Positions 17,127 to 24,831 of a stretch of 64,000 nucleotides of DNA are shown here, piece by piece. The DNA is from Actinomycetota bacterium. GTDB lineage: Bacteria; Actinomycetota; Thermoleophilia; BMS3ABIN01. The position numbers were made by a program, and so were the translations under genes. Under the pieces are notes generated by a model. The model had not been told where the DNA came from. It searched no databases and saw only the letters and a program-made list of their open reading frames with translations. The stretch is from NCBI GenBank assembly GCA_023382335.1, contig JAMCPM010000006.1:134372-198371 (forward strand), written 5' to 3'. How positions within the stretch are numbered: position 1 is the first letter of the stretch; the number at the start of each line of letters is the position of its first letter.

Positions 17127-17172
17127 GCAATTAAGTAATGTGTCCCCCTAATTGCCCCCTAATTGCAATCCT
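17127..17172 (-). repeat. Dispersed GGGACACATTACTTAATTG repeat, copy 2
   Basis: On the minus strand the unit GGGACACATTACTTAATTG (17131–17149) is preceded by two short GCAATTAGGGG duplications (17148–17170). It lies between the cupin remnant and the glycosyltransferase gene. Confidence 0.75.
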
Positions 17173-17283
17173 GCCGAATAGAGGTGAAATAGTCGTAACG
17201 GCGAATTAACAAGCGGGTCAGGGCTGTTAGCCGGAGGCCTGGCCCTTCCGTTGTTCCTCTTCTCTGGGAAATGCGGCTTCGCC

Positions 17284-18618
17284 ATGAATACTCAAACAAA
17301 CTCCGCGGCATTCGAGGGGCGGGTTGGAGGCCTTTCACGGTCCGGGGTGGCAACCCGCTTTATCGCCGCCAATCTTGGCGCCATGATGTTCGCCGCCGCG
17401 GGCGGCGTGCTGGCCTCCCGCTGGATCGGCGACCTAGACGAGATATTCACTCTTCCCGGAGCCATCGCGCTGGTCGTCTGTATCGCCATCATCCCGGGCT
17501 ATCTCAATGTCTTCCTGCTGCTGAGCCTGCTGAGCTACCGTCAGCCGAAGCTTCAACTGGATACAGTGCTGCCGGGCGTCTCGGTGCTCATCGCTGCCTA
17601 CAATGAGGAAGACAACCTGGCCGAGACTTTCCGCGGGCTGGCAGGACAGGACTACCCCTCGGAGATCGAGGTCATCGTGGTCGACGATGGCTCCACCGAC
17701 GGCACGCTCAACTACCTGCGCTCGCTGCGCAAGCCCGGCCTCGAGATCATCCCGGTGCCGCACCAGGGCAAGGCGGCGGCGCTCAACGCCGGGCTCGAGG
17801 CGGTATCGCACCGGGTGCTGGTCACCATCGACGCCGACACCTTCCTCCATCCGCAGGCGCTCAGGCGTATCGTGGCCCGGCTGATGCAGAATCCTGAATG
17901 CGCGGCGGTAGCCGGATCGGTGCTGGCCAAGAACTCACGGGCGACTCACTTCACCAGGCTGCAGGAATGGGATTATTTTCTGGGGATCGGCGCCGTCAAA
18001 CGCCAGCAGAGCATGTACCAGGGAACACTGGTGGCGCAGGGCGCATTCAGCGCTTTCCGCACCGGCGTCGTGCGCGCGGCGCGGGGCTGGCCCAACCGCA
18101 TCGGTGAGGATATCGTCCTCACCTGGGCCCTGCTGGGAGAGGGGCACCAGGTTGTCCACGAGCCGACAGCCATCGCCTTCACCCGTGTCCCGGAGACCTT
18201 CCGTGGCTTTTTCCGCCAGCGGCAGCGCTGGGCCCGCGGCATGATCGAGGCGCTCAAGAGCCATCTCGGGATCGTCTGGAGGCGGCGCCGCTTCGCCAGT
18301 TTCTTCGTGGCCCTGGATCTGCTGTTCCCGCCGCTGGACCTGGCATTCACCCTGGCTTTCGTCCCCGGCGTCATCCTCGCCTGCTTTGGATATTTCTACC
18401 TCGCCGGCGCGATGACCCTGCTGGTGCTGCCGCTGACCGCCTTCATCGTCCTTGTCATGCTTCGCTACCAGAAGAACGTCTTTGACCTCACCGGCCTGCG
18501 CATCCGCCGCAACGTGCTGGGTTTCCTGGCCTATTTTCTTTGCTACCAGTTTATAGTCTCGCCGATTTGCGTGGTTGGTTACACGCGGGAGCTGCTCAAC
18601 CTCAAGCGCAGCTGGTAG
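17284..18618 (+). CDS. Membrane-bound family 2 glycosyltransferase
   Basis: About 444 residues. Two N-terminal membrane segments (LGAMMFAAAGGVLASRWI and ALVVCIAIIPGYLNVFLLL) precede the GT2 catalytic domain: VLIAAYNEEDNLAETF, VVDDGSTDGT, ITIDADTFLHP-like VTIDADTF, GAFSAFRTGVV, GEDIVLTW and the processivity motif RQRQRWARGM. Two or three membrane helices follow (LDLAFTLAFVPGVILACF, MTLLVLPLTAFIVLVML, LGFLAYFLCYQFIVSPI). This is the plan of PgaC/IcaA-like synthases that polymerise and export polysaccharide; the sugar is not predictable here. No partner genes are adjacent. Start chosen at ATG 17284; an upstream TTG at 17251 is less likely. Confidence 0.88.
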   Translation: MNTQTNSAAFEGRVGGLSRSGVATRFIAANLGAMMFAAAGGVLASRWIGDLDEIFTLPGAIALVVCIAIIPGYLNVFLLLSLLSYRQPKLQLDTVLPGVSVLIAAYNEEDNLAETFRGLAGQDYPSEIEVIVVDDGSTDGTLNYLRSLRKPGLEIIPVPHQGKAAALNAGLEAVSHRVLVTIDADTFLHPQALRRIVARLMQNPECAAVAGSVLAKNSRATHFTRLQEWDYFLGIGAVKRQQSMYQGTLVAQGAFSAFRTGVVRAARGWPNRIGEDIVLTWALLGEGHQVVHEPTAIAFTRVPETFRGFFRQRQRWARGMIEALKSHLGIVWRRRRFASFFVALDLLFPPLDLAFTLAFVPGVILACFGYFYLAGAMTLLVLPLTAFIVLVMLRYQKNVFDLTGLRIRRNVLGFLAYFLCYQFIVSPICVVGYTRELLNLKRSW

Positions 18619-18783
18619 GAAGTCTTCTCACCCCAAAACGAGTTCCCCCAGGGGCGGTTCTTCCCTTTCTTTCAAATCTGTACATTTGAATAAATAAAGC
18701 TGCCGAACCCCGCTTTTTTTCTCAAAGTGTTGCATTTTTTTAATGTAACGGTTTTCGGACATTGAGATTTATGAAACCCCCCT
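18619..18783. other. AT-rich intergenic stretch
   Basis: First part of the 396-bp gap before the Rrf2 gene. It is much richer in A+T than the surroundings, with runs of T (gctttttttctc, gcatttttttaatg). No coding frame, RNA gene or convincing terminator stem was found. Confidence 0.4.
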
Positions 18784-18843
18784 GGGTATACGATATTTCT
18801 AAATACCCTGCTATTGACCGTATTATCTAGAGATTCACATTAT
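18784..18843 (+). promoter_or_regulatory. Promoter and palindromic operator of the first Rrf2 gene
   Basis: TTGACC (814–819) and CATTAT (838–843) lie 18 bp apart. Just upstream is an inverted repeat GGGTAT–13 nt–ATACCC (18784–18808, 25 bp overall), whose right arm starts a second, overlapping dyad ATAC…GTAT running into the −35 element. Position and size fit a site for the Rrf2 protein encoded downstream, suggesting autoregulation (inference). Confidence 0.45.
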
Positions 18844-19014
18844 ATTCATATATAACCATCCCACTCAAATTAGTCATAACGATAACAAAAATGGGGGTTT
18901 TCCCCGATAGTCCCAATCTCCCCCGGGCGATATGCTCGGAACGTAAGTTTTCAGTACATTGCTACGGTCTGGGAAGAGCCCGGGCTGAAAAAACTGTTTT
19001 CCAGGAGGTGACAT

Positions 19015-19488
19015 ATGCAACTGACGAGACAAGCTGATTATGCGATTAGAGCACTTCTGCATCTGTCGAGCCAAGAGCCGGGGAACGTGGTACAGACCAA
19101 GGAGATCGCTTCCAGTGAAGGTATCCCTGAGAAGTATCTTCCCACCATAATGCGTACTCTGGCGCGCGCCGGCCTGGTTAGGACACTTCGCGGCAACCAG
19201 GGCGGAGTCCTTCTGGCAAGACAACCTGACGAGATCAATCTGCGCGAGGTCATCGAGGCAATAGAAGAACCTATAGTCCTCAATCGCTGCCTTCGTGATG
19301 AGGGTGAGTGTGACCGGGAAGCTTCCTGCCCGGTGCATCCCGTATGGGATCGCATCCAGCAGGCGCTTATCGACAGATTGGAATCAACGACGTTCGCCGA
19401 TTTGGCTTCAGAGAGGACGAGCTGTGAAGCCGGGTCTTCCAAGGGCTGGGAATTCAATGATTCCCAGAGGGCAAGGATCCCTGCCTGA
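19015..19488 (+). CDS. Rrf2-family transcriptional regulator with Fe-S type cysteines
   Basis: 157 residues. Winged-helix Rrf2 domain from MQLTRQADYAIRALLHLS; recognition region IPEKYLPTIMRTLARAGLV and wing RTLRGNQGGVLLAR. Cys92, Cys99 and Cys105 (CLRDEGECDREASC) match the cluster-binding triad of IscR/NsrR-type members, so it probably senses Fe-S status, redox or NO. A strong AGGAGGTGA precedes the ATG. The product is very similar to the second Rrf2 protein at 43.7–44.2 kb. The C-terminal 20 residues (CEAGSSKGWEFNDSQ) are an extra tail. A 25-bp palindrome upstream may be its operator. Confidence 0.9.
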   Translation: MQLTRQADYAIRALLHLSSQEPGNVVQTKEIASSEGIPEKYLPTIMRTLARAGLVRTLRGNQGGVLLARQPDEINLREVIEAIEEPIVLNRCLRDEGECDREASCPVHPVWDRIQQALIDRLESTTFADLASERTSCEAGSSKGWEFNDSQRARIPA

Positions 19489-19620
19489 TCCTGGCCCGCA
19501 TCAAGGCGAACTTGTACGAATATTGAAATTGAGCTGACGTGGAAGTTGCGTCGGGCCAACAGCGGCGGTTGCGAGCGAAATGTGCCGGCCCGGCGACCTA
19601 GAAAGTAAATTGAGATTATG

Positions 19621-19640
19621 CGTGCCCGGAGACGGGCACG
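19621..19640. terminator. Perfect hairpin after the first Rrf2 gene
   Basis: CGTGCCCG–GAGA–CGGGCACG is a perfect 8-bp stem with a GNRA-like tetraloop, followed on the plus strand only by TTCTG. It could end the Rrf2 transcript, but the U-tract is weak. Confidence 0.45.
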
Positions 19641-19660
19641 TTCTGCATTGGATTTCAGCT

Positions 19661-19704
19661 CTGCTACCACTGGACTTGGGTCCTGCTACCACTAGACCTG
19701 GACC
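19661..19704. repeat. 22-bp tandem direct repeat
   Basis: Two adjacent units beginning CTGCTACCACT (19661–19682 and 19683–19704) differ at four positions. They lie in noncoding sequence between the hairpin and the J-domain gene. Confidence 0.7.
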
Positions 19705-19847
19705 CGGTTACATTTCCCCCCTTGTTGCCGGACCCAACACCCTCCCCGGACGATGCCGCTTTTTGTTTGCATTTGTTTGCGATACGATTGGGCTGGCCGG
19801 CAGACCCGCCGGCGCGTGAGAACAAATCAAGCAACGGGAGCAGGTTT

Positions 19848-20132
19848 TTGAAAGATTATTACCGCATCCTTGAAGTCCATCAGGAAGCTTCCGCGGAAGT
19901 CATTGACCGCGCTTACAAGGCGCTGGCCCGCAAGTACCATCCCGATTCCTACCCGCAGGAGCAAAGGGAATGGGCCAATGGCAGGATGCAGGAGATCAAC
20001 GAGGCCCGCGACGTGCTGACCGATCCTCGCCGCCGCGCCGCTTACGCCCGCTACCGCCGCAACGAATTCTGGCGGCTGTTCTGGAAAGAAGGGCTATCGG
20101 GCCTGTCCCGCCATTGGGCGGGCAGAGGCTAG
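19848..20132 (+). CDS. Short J-domain (DnaJ-like) protein
   Basis: 94 residues. A J-domain occupies ~1–65: DYYRILEVHQEASAEVIDRA, then YKALARKYHPDSYPQE with the HPD motif, and MQEINEARDVLTDPRRRAAY. The basic aromatic tail (YRRNEFWRLFWKEGL) is not the usual Gly/Phe region, and zinc-finger and substrate domains are absent. J-proteins stimulate Hsp70 ATPase; such short forms recruit DnaK to particular sites (inference). The TTG at 19848 behind GGGAGCAGG starts exactly at the domain; a longer reading upstream is not domain-like. Confidence 0.85.
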   Translation: MKDYYRILEVHQEASAEVIDRAYKALARKYHPDSYPQEQREWANGRMQEINEARDVLTDPRRRAAYARYRRNEFWRLFWKEGLSGLSRHWAGRG

Positions 20133-20171
20133 AAGCAACCCTGGGGGGATGTTTCTCAGTCCGGCCGGACG

Positions 20172-20678
20172 CTACTCCGCAAAGTTCGCCCTAACCGAGA
20201 CCTTGCTCGCTGCAGGAGCAGGATCGCTGGAATTGATCGTGACCTCGAACAGGTGCTGACCGCCCATCCCTTTTCCCATGTGCATCGATACGTTGATTGT
20301 GGTGCTCTCACCCGGCGATATGGTCGTGGAACCCAGGACCGTTTGAGCGTTTCAACACCCTTCCAGGCGTTTGACCGAAAGCGGCCCCAGTTGCAGGGGG
20401 CCGGTGCCGATGTTCCTGATCGTGAAGGTGTGATCCACTTTCGTGTCGATGGGAACGGTGCCGAAATCGAAACTGGCCTCGGCGATCTGCAGTCGGCCGC
20501 CGGTGTCGGGCAGCGTGGCGGCTGTTGAGGTCGAGGCGCCCGCCGGGGCCGTCGCCGCGGCCGTGTTGTCGCCCCCGGCAACACCGGTGTCCGAAACCTG
20601 GCTGCCGCAGCCTGCCAGCAGGGAGACGATCAGCAATGCCGCGAAAGCCATGGATAGAAGCGCGATTCTATTTCTCAT
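20172..20678 (-). CDS. Candidate selenocysteine-containing DUF1573-like lipoprotein (in-frame UGA)
   Basis: The start is ATG at 20678 behind AGGAG. Codons 1–108 encode a lipoprotein signal (lipobox LLAGC, Cys24), a Ser/Thr/Ala linker and the first half of a DUF1573-like beta-sandwich (ASFDFGTVP, VDHTFTIRNIGTGPLQL). Codon 109 is TGA (20354–20352) directly after Cys108 (RLEGC). The same frame continues for 59 codons to TAG at 20172, and that part is the rest of the domain (STTISPGESTTINV, MGGQHLFEVTINSSDP). DUF1573 proteins usually have a cysteine pair where C108–U109 lies. A SECIS-like hairpin sits just after the UGA. Read-through as selenocysteine is therefore plausible; the alternative is a fresh nonsense mutation yielding a 108-residue fragment. 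No sel genes are in the window. Confidence 0.65.
20322..20340 (-). promoter_or_regulatory. Bacterial SECIS-like hairpin after the in-frame UGA
   Basis: On the minus strand, GGTCCTGG–GTT–CCACGACC forms a stem of seven pairs with one C·C mismatch and a GUU apical loop. The loop begins 20 nt after the UGA. Known bacterial SECIS elements lie inside the coding region immediately downstream, with a loop carrying a G at one of its first two positions about 16–37 nt from the UGA. This element fits that rule; it lacks the bulged U seen in E. coli fdhF. Confidence 0.55.
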
Positions 20679-20833
20679 GAAATTCTCCTGTGATTTATAT
20701 CCCGGCGGAAAAAAATTCACCTGCCTCCGCCGCGGATCGAATGAAACAAAACTGATCACAGTTTACATGATAAACGGGCCGGATGGAGCAAGGGAATATC
20801 GCTCAAATGCGTGAACTTTGCGGCGATTTCCCA

Positions 20834-20876
20834 TATAATTCTAGTAAGCGATTGCCGGGGGGCAATTCAATCCCCC
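20834..20876 (+). promoter_or_regulatory. Promoter −10 and leader hairpins of the GAF sensor gene
   Basis: TATAAT at 20834–20839 faces the sensor gene, with a poor −35 (GTGAAC at 811–816). The short leader can fold two ways: ATTGCC–GGGG–GGCAAT (20851–20866), or GGGGG (within 20857–20862) with CCCCC (20872–20876). The two share bases and exclude one another. Confidence 0.4.
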
Positions 20877-20901
20877 GCTGCATTTATTCCAAGGAATGTT
20901 G

Positions 20902-23154
20902 ATGATCAGGATTCCCCGTTTTCCAAAGGCCTCTCCTTACCGTCACGTGGTAATGCTCTTCATCGTCTCCGTCCTTTTCGCCGCCTCTGCCACGCTCGAC
21001 GCCCTTTTGATGGTAACCTATTCCTGGATCGACTTCCTGTGGACGATCCCCCTGATCACTGCGGCCATCGTGCTGAGCCCGATCGAGGTTGTTGGCTTCA
21101 CCCTGGCGGCGGTTTTCGCCTCTCTGGCGTCACAGGTCTCAGAAGGCGCGGAACTTAATTTCATCACCACGTCGATCGTCGGCGTCTTCGGCATGGTCGC
21201 CGCGGCCAAGGCGAGCGTCATCAAGCGGTATACCTACCGGATCAACATCATCCGCAATGCTTTGGAAGAATCGCCGCTGGCTTATGCCGAGTTCAGCTTC
21301 CCCGGCTACAAGCTCGTCAACTACAACAAGACTTTCATCCAGCTCAATCCGGAAAGGGTAAAGATCGGCGCGCCTCTTGGCGAGATCCTGCCCAAACCTG
21401 CTGCCATGGAGATGTCCGGCAAGATGGACGAGTCAGTAAATACCCGCAAGCGCGTCGACTGCGACGAGCTCAATATCTTCACCATCGCCGGAGGCAACTC
21501 ATACTGGCGCGCAACTTTCATCCCCGTGCTCTCCGAAGGACGCCGCACGCCCCGCTCGGTAGCCTTTTTCGCCATCGATTCGACCGATGCCGTCAACCGT
21601 ACCCGCACCCGCGAGGCGACCCTGCGGATCAGCGCCGCGGTCATGTCGAGCCTGAGCCTGGACGAGACTATCCGGGTTGTTCTCGATAACCTGGCCTTCA
21701 TCGCCGGCACCGACGGTGGTGCGCTCTTCCTGCTCGAAGACGATCAGTGGGTCGGCATGGCAGGCTATGGAGAGCATTCTGACGAGACGGTAAAGCAGTT
21801 GCGCTGGCCTTATGAGGATTTTCCCATCGGCGCCGCGGCCGTCGGGTCCAAAGAAGCTCTCGTGGCCGAGCACCCGCTCGAGGACCCACGCTTCATCCGG
21901 GAAAGGTTGGAACGATTCAACGTCAAATCCGCGCTGGTGGTTCCACTGGTCTCTTCTAACCGTTCCATAGGCGCCGTCCTGCTAAGCCAAACCGACAGCC
22001 CGAGGCAGTTCACTGACGAACAGGTGAAATTCGCGACGGTCATCGGCTCTCACGGAGCCCTGGCGATCGAGAACGCCGCCATCTATGAGAACGAGCATTA
22101 CATCCGCAAGTCGCTCGAGGCCATCGAAGCGATCTCGGAAGCGGGACTGGTCTCGCTTGACCTCGAGGAAGTCCTGGTCGAGCTGGTGACGCGCACCCAG
22201 GACGTCATGCAGATGGATGCAGCCATGATCCTGCTGGCCGATGAAAGCGGCCGGGAGCTGGTCGCGCGGGCGGCCGCGGGAAACATTTCGGTGCCATTGC
22301 ATGAATTCAGGATGAAAGTCGGGGAAGGGCTCGCCGGGCGCGCCTTCAAGGAAGCGACGCCCATGAAGATAGACAACATCCAGGAACACCCGCAGGCGGG
22401 GGAGATGTGCCCCTTCGCCGAGAATTCGGGCGTCAAATCGGTACTGGCCGTACCGTTGAGAATGAGCGGCAAGGTCGCAGGCGTGCTGCAGATCGGCAGC
22501 CAGCGGGAGAAGGCCTTTTCAGCGCGCGAGTGGGGACTGATCCAGGTGCTGGCCGACAGGGCCTCGATGGCGGTGCAGAATTCGCTGCTTCACGAGACGA
22601 CCCGCAAGGAACTCGCCCGGGTGGCGCTGCTTCGCGATGTCGCCGCCGCCTGCGCCGGCTCGCACGATATCACCAAGATCGCGCAGCAGGCCCTGGAAGC
22701 GATTCACGAACAGCTGGGCTGCTCACGCGCGAGTATCTATTCTCTTGACGAAGAGATGGGAGCCATGATCAATCTGGCCTTCACCGGGCATACCGACGAG
22801 ATCATGGCTGAGTACCGGATTTCTCCCCTCGACCGCGCCGGCCTGCTGAGCCGGGCGATCATGGAACGCAGGATGATAACCCACGAGGAGATCGACCTCT
22901 CCAATGCTACCGAGAGCGAAGCCTATATGCTCAGGGCGCTCGACGCCGGTTTCAACCGCCGCTGCACGCTTCCCATCATTTATAAGGATGAAGTCGTGGG
23001 CGGCATGGCGATGGTGTTCCCTGACAAGCGGCCCTGGTCGCCGGCCGCGGTTGAAACGGTGATCAGCATCGCCAATCAGCTGGCTGTGGCCATCCACAGC
23101 TGCGAGCTTCCCCGCGAGGATGAGGCGGCGCTCTCAGGCGAGAACCGCGATTAA
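20902..23154 (+). CDS. Membrane sensor protein with PAS and three GAF domains, no output domain
   Basis: About 750 residues. Three or four membrane helices cover ~15–95 (VVMLFIVSVLFAASATLDAL, WTIPLITAAIVLSPIEVV, VGFTLAAVFASL). A PAS-like region spans ~110–230 (LEESPLAYAEFSFPGYKLVN). GAF domains follow at ~235–390 (LRISAAVMSSLSLDETIRVV), ~395–560 (ISEAGLVSLDLEEVLVELV) and ~565–735 (DVAAACAGSHDITKIAQQAL). No histidine kinase, GGDEF, EAL or phosphatase domain follows. It may signal by protein contact or have lost an output module. The ATG at 20902 is preferred over 20896 because AAGGA then has normal spacing. Confidence 0.8.
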   Translation: MIRIPRFPKASPYRHVVMLFIVSVLFAASATLDALLMVTYSWIDFLWTIPLITAAIVLSPIEVVGFTLAAVFASLASQVSEGAELNFITTSIVGVFGMVAAAKASVIKRYTYRINIIRNALEESPLAYAEFSFPGYKLVNYNKTFIQLNPERVKIGAPLGEILPKPAAMEMSGKMDESVNTRKRVDCDELNIFTIAGGNSYWRATFIPVLSEGRRTPRSVAFFAIDSTDAVNRTRTREATLRISAAVMSSLSLDETIRVVLDNLAFIAGTDGGALFLLEDDQWVGMAGYGEHSDETVKQLRWPYEDFPIGAAAVGSKEALVAEHPLEDPRFIRERLERFNVKSALVVPLVSSNRSIGAVLLSQTDSPRQFTDEQVKFATVIGSHGALAIENAAIYENEHYIRKSLEAIEAISEAGLVSLDLEEVLVELVTRTQDVMQMDAAMILLADESGRELVARAAAGNISVPLHEFRMKVGEGLAGRAFKEATPMKIDNIQEHPQAGEMCPFAENSGVKSVLAVPLRMSGKVAGVLQIGSQREKAFSAREWGLIQVLADRASMAVQNSLLHETTRKELARVALLRDVAAACAGSHDITKIAQQALEAIHEQLGCSRASIYSLDEEMGAMINLAFTGHTDEIMAEYRISPLDRAGLLSRAIMERRMITHEEIDLSNATESEAYMLRALDAGFNRRCTLPIIYKDEVVGGMAMVFPDKRPWSPAAVETVISIANQLAVAIHSCELPREDEAALSGENRD

Positions 23155-23170
23155 CCAGAGCAGACTGCTC

Positions 23171-24034
23171 TCAGGCGAGAACAGCGATTAGCCCAAGCAC
23201 CGCGGCCATGCGGCCCAGCTCGACAGCCGCTCCAAGGATGTCGCCCCCTGCTCCACCAAAGCTGATCCTTCCAATCGCCGCCAGGATTATTCCCATGATA
23301 AAGGCGGCTCCCGCTGCGGCCGCAACAGCCGGAAAGGGCAGCACCAGGGCCAGCGCCATCAATCCCGCTAAAGACAGTATGATCCCCACGGCATTGCGCC
23401 AGCCCCGGAGAGTCTCCAGAAAGATCTTGCCGCTGCCCTCATGAGAGGCCTTGCTGGCGGCGGCGACCGTGAACAGGCTGAGCCGGGCGGCTATCTCCAC
23501 CGCGGCCAGGGCGGCGACGATCGCTGCGCCTTCGCCATGCCAGCCGGTCCATCCGCCGGAATTGAGCCATCCGCCGGAGTGGCTCCAGCCTCCAGGCCCG
23601 CTCAGGCCGCCAGAGTGGCTCCAGTCTCCAGGCGCGTCCCCTCCCGGCAGAAGCAGCAACTGCGACAGCGCCGCCCAGGTTATCAGATACGTGAGAACAA
23701 GAGCGCCGGCGGCCCCTATGCCCATGGTGCGGTCCTTCAGCACCTCGATGCGGCGGCGTCTGTCGCCATGGACCATGAGAGCGTCACCGAGATCGGCAAG
23801 GCCGTCGGCATGATGCAGACCGGTCAGCAAAAGCGCGGCGGCCAGGACCAGTGCGGCCGCAACCGGCTGGCCGAAGATCCGTAGAGAGCCCCAGCCCGCG
23901 AGTCCTTCCAGGGCGCCCAGAAAGGCGCCGACCAGCGGCAGCAGATAAGCGGCGCCAGCCGTTTCCCTGATCGTGCCCGCTTGCGAAAGCGGCAGGATCG
24001 TGAAGAAGCCGAAGACCCGGCGCAATCCCTTCAT
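23171..24034 (-). CDS. cobS: Adenosylcobinamide-GDP ribazoletransferase (cobalamin synthase)
   Basis: 287 residues, a polytopic membrane enzyme joining adenosylcobinamide-GDP and alpha-ribazole in the last steps of B12 synthesis. Family motifs: FGFFTILPL at the start, LLTGLHHADGLADLGDALMV with the metal-binding acidic residues, RIEVLKDRTMGIGAAGALVL and GGAGGDILGAAVELGRMAAV near the end. A lineage-specific Gly/Trp/Ser/His-rich insertion with repeats of WSHSGG and NSGGW (DNA ~23555–23640) interrupts the middle. It overlaps cbiJ by 4 bp and closes the long minus-strand operon. Confidence 0.93.
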   Translation of the reverse strand: MKGLRRVFGFFTILPLSQAGTIRETAGAAYLLPLVGAFLGALEGLAGWGSLRIFGQPVAAALVLAAALLLTGLHHADGLADLGDALMVHGDRRRRIEVLKDRTMGIGAAGALVLTYLITWAALSQLLLLPGGDAPGDWSHSGGLSGPGGWSHSGGWLNSGGWTGWHGEGAAIVAALAAVEIAARLSLFTVAAASKASHEGSGKIFLETLRGWRNAVGIILSLAGLMALALVLPFPAVAAAAGAAFIMGIILAAIGRISFGGAGGDILGAAVELGRMAAVLGLIAVLA

Positions 24035-24831
24035 GGACGCTCGCGGGCGGTCGATGGCGCGGCTATCACGCCGGCAATCCTGGCGAGCAGTTCTTCCAGA
24101 TCGTGGATCGCGCCCGGGTCCGGCGGCCTCTTTACGAAAATAATCGCAGCGCCCTCAGCGGCGGCGGCGGCGCCTTTCTGCTCGATGCCCCCCTCCCGGC
24201 CGGAATCTTTGGTTACCAGTATTGTGGCGCCGGCGTGGCGCAGACAGGCGCGGTTAAAATCAATATCGAAGGGCGGCCAGGCGGCGATGATGTCGGCTGC
24301 ATCTATGCCGAGCCGGCGGCAATCGGCAATGGATTCGGGCAGCGGCAGCACCCGGGCGGTAAATTCGGCTCCCGCTTCTACGAAGGGCTCGAGATGACGC
24401 GTTCCCAGAGTGAGAAGGGCTCGCGAGCCCATGTCCCTGAGCTCGTCTGCCGCCGCCTCGAAAGATTCCACGGCAATGACCGTCGTCCCGGCAGAACCGG
24501 GACCGGAGGCGTCTGGCATTGGCGGCCGCGAATATCGCAGGCAGGGCAGATCTGCGATCGCCGCCGCCTTTTTTGCCTGCCGGCTGGCCTCCAGCGCAAA
24601 CGGATGGGAGCAGTCGATGATCGCTTCAGCCCCAAGTCCCGTGGCGCACTGCGCCATCATCGCCGCATCTTTCCTGCCCGCCTCAGTCGTCAGGCCCACA
24701 GCTGTAGCCACACTCTCTCCCAGCGGAGTGGCGACGCTGACAACAACGCGATAGCCTTCCTGTTCGATCCTCAGGGCGGCACGGTTTGCCTCTGATGTAC
24801 CACCTATAAGATATATGGTCTTATCGTTCAT
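24031..24831 (-). CDS. cbiJ: Cobalt-precorrin-6A reductase
   Basis: 266 residues. CbiJ/CobK reduces the macrocycle of (cobalt-)precorrin-6A with NAD(P)H. Motifs: YLIGGTSEANRAALRI at the N-terminus, IIDCSHPFALEASRQAKKAA, CLRYSRP, ALLTLGTRHLEPF and ATILVTKDSGREGGIEQK, all typical. The start overlaps the stop of cbiGH by 4 bp and its own stop overlaps cobS by 4 bp, so translation is coupled. Confidence 0.92.
   Translation of the reverse strand: MNDKTIYLIGGTSEANRAALRIEQEGYRVVVSVATPLGESVATAVGLTTEAGRKDAAMMAQCATGLGAEAIIDCSHPFALEASRQAKKAAAIADLPCLRYSRPPMPDASGPGSAGTTVIAVESFEAAADELRDMGSRALLTLGTRHLEPFVEAGAEFTARVLPLPESIADCRRLGIDAADIIAAWPPFDIDFNRACLRHAGATILVTKDSGREGGIEQKGAAAAAEGAAIIFVKRPPDPGAIHDLEELLARIAGVIAAPSTARERP

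Larger units (their letters stand above)
19489..19847. other. Intergenic region with hairpin and tandem repeat
   Basis: This 359-bp stretch holds no convincing gene. It contains a perfect hairpin at 19621–19640 and a 22-bp tandem duplication at 19661–19704, both listed separately. The J-domain gene's ribosome binding site is at its right end. Confidence 0.5.
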
